Source: a virus
Direction: 5' to 3' (one strand)
Virus record (IMG/VR): IMGVR_UViG_3300043436_002545
Coordinates: 1 to 28,855 of that record
Length of the DNA: 28,855 nucleotides
Shown here: positions 28,140-28,855 of the stretch, in pieces
How the letters are laid out: each line of letters begins with the position of its first letter
Position numbering within the stretch: the stretch's first letter is position 1
Made by a program: the position numbers and the translations under genes
The notes under the pieces: model-generated
The model's input: the letters and a program-made list of their open reading frames with translations, nothing else
The model's database searches: none
Told to the model about the DNA's origin: nothing

Positions 28140-28855
28140 ACTTATAGTCGGTGCCACTGGTGGTCAAATCGATATTTCTAAGGTAACGACGACACCACCT
28201 AACCCTACGTCAGATTATCTAACCATCTTTGCAAATTCAAGTAACAATCTTGCAATAGTAGATTCAACAGGAACAGTAACAGTTCTAGGAGCCGGAGGCG
28301 GCGGAACAGGAGGAGCAGGATCATCTGGTTCTTCTGGATCAAGTGGATCAAGTGGATCATCTGGTTCTTCTGGAACAAGTGGAACTGCCGGACCTGCTGG
28401 AGCAGCTGGAACTTCTGGAACAAGCGGAGCACAAGGTGCGACCGGAGCAGCTGGAACTTCCGGAACAAGCGGAACAGCCGGACCTGCTGGAGCACCAGGA
28501 TCAAGTGGATCTTCTGGAACAAGCGGAGCACAAGGTGCGACCGGAGCAGCTGGAACTTCTGGAACCTCTGGAACTGCCGGACCTGCTGGAGCACCAGGAT
28601 CAAGTGGATCTTCTGGAACTTCAGGCACACAAGGTGTTACTGGACCCGCCGGAGCAGCTGGATCTTCTGGTTCATCTGGTTCATCTGGATCAAGTGGATC
28701 TTCTGGTACCTCTGGAACTAACGGTGCTACTGGACCACAGGGTGAACAAGGTATTTCTGCTGGACAGTTTTTCTATTTCAATAATTCACAAACTTCGGAT
28801 GTTTCTGGATATAAGGTATTGGCTGCTACTCCAACTGCAGGCAGTCTCCAAACTG
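28126..28855 (+). CDS. Collagen-like tail fibre, 3' end outside window
   Basis: The start at 28126 overlaps the previous gene by 14 nt. The N-terminal ~60 residues (MSNAKLIVGATGGQIDISKV) form a likely attachment domain with a short beta segment. Then follow ~130 residues of Gly-X-Y triplets (GSS, GTS, GPAGAPG, GAQGATG), a collagen-like shaft, and at the end of the window a folded domain begins (GQFFYFNNSQTSDVSGYKVL). Compared with the fibre at the window start, the shaft has more proline. The reverse-strand frames over this region are shadows of the repeat. Confidence 0.8.
   Translation, partial: MSNAKLIVGATGGQIDISKVTTTPPNPTSDYLTIFANSSNNLAIVDSTGTVTVLGAGGGGTGGAGSSGSSGSSGSSGSSGSSGTSGTAGPAGAAGTSGTSGAQGATGAAGTSGTSGTAGPAGAPGSSGSSGTSGAQGATGAAGTSGTSGTAGPAGAPGSSGSSGTSGTQGVTGPAGAAGSSGSSGSSGSSGSSGTSGTNGATGPQGEQGISAGQFFYFNNSQTSDVSGYKVLAATPTAGSLQT
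28412..28619. repeat. 99-bp tandem repeat in collagen-like region
   Basis: 28412-28460 is identical to 28511-28559, and 28477-28520 is identical to 28576-28619, both at an offset of 99 bp (33 residues, eleven triplets). The unit encodes GTSGAQGATGAAG followed by GPAGAPG-type triplets. As in the 81-bp repeat at the window start, the unit is a multiple of 9. Confidence 0.8.

Noticed and set aside
28205-28630. Two long minus-strand frames over the collagen-like repeat
   Set aside because: They consist of repeated Pro/Val/Ala or Leu/Gln/Arg patterns generated by reading the Gly-X-Y repeat backwards.
1-28855. Window as a complete circular genome
   Set aside because: Joining the last and first bases breaks the frame of the collagen-like genes, and replication and lysis genes are largely missing.
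1-28855. CRISPR array, tRNA genes or a diversity-generating retroelement
   Set aside because: No spaced palindromic repeats, no tRNA-like cloverleaf in the short gaps, and no reverse transcriptase were seen. The only repeats are coding tandem units and the 66-bp promoter pair.

Overview
The window is a 28.9-kb slice of a tailed double-stranded DNA phage genome (Caudoviricetes). The long tape measure and separate tail-tube protein suggest a siphovirus-like particle. The likely host is a member of the Bacteroidota. Evidence for the host: Shine-Dalgarno sequences are weak or absent, several genes carry the Bacteroidota-type -7 promoter box TAnnTTTG, and the portal, tail, fibre and small basic proteins have the character of Bacteroidota phages. 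Both window edges cut through collagen-like fibre genes. Joining the two edges does not keep the reading frame, so this is not a complete circle.

Layout. 1-3519: end of a collagen-like/beta-roll fibre, a seven-bladed propeller protein and three small genes. 3557-6211: portal, an HNH homing endonuclease, a head-tail adaptor, and a holin-like membrane protein. 6292-10554: a regulatory/accessory block holding a degenerate HNH protein, a NUMOD-type DNA binder, two winged-helix proteins, a second HNH endonuclease, a sigma-factor-like protein and several small overlapping genes. 10551-12716: small terminase candidate, FkbM-type methyltransferase and large terminase. A small reverse-strand gene follows. 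13061-21831: tail completion/joining proteins, a tail assembly chaperone with a -1 frameshift site, two large tail/baseplate proteins and the tape measure. 21849-23720: a multidomain XkdF-like prohead protease. 23774-25100: a reverse-strand cassette of four small unknown genes. 25215-28855: scaffold, major capsid protein, tail tube, a virion protein and the start of another collagen-like fibre.

Regulation is the most interesting part. An element CATACTT lies exactly 8 nt before the ATG of five structural genes (portal, tail completion protein, tape measure, protease, and the virion protein at 27468). Three copies have TGCCA exactly 14 nt upstream of CATACTT, and a fourth has TGGCA. All seven exact copies I found lie outside genes. 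I read it as a phage-specific late promoter, probably giving nearly leaderless mRNAs. The sigma-like protein at 9264-9743 is the obvious candidate reader. A second pattern, TAnnTTTG followed by 4 nt and ATG, sits before the first HNH gene, the NUMOD-type gene and (with one mismatch) the reverse-strand gene at 12746-12976, which suggests accessory genes read by host RNA polymerase. The reverse-strand cassette carries two copies of an identical 66-bp promoter segment.

Most genes in the tail and terminase blocks are coupled by ATGA or TAATG overlaps. All functions are assigned by reading protein motifs; no database search was possible.
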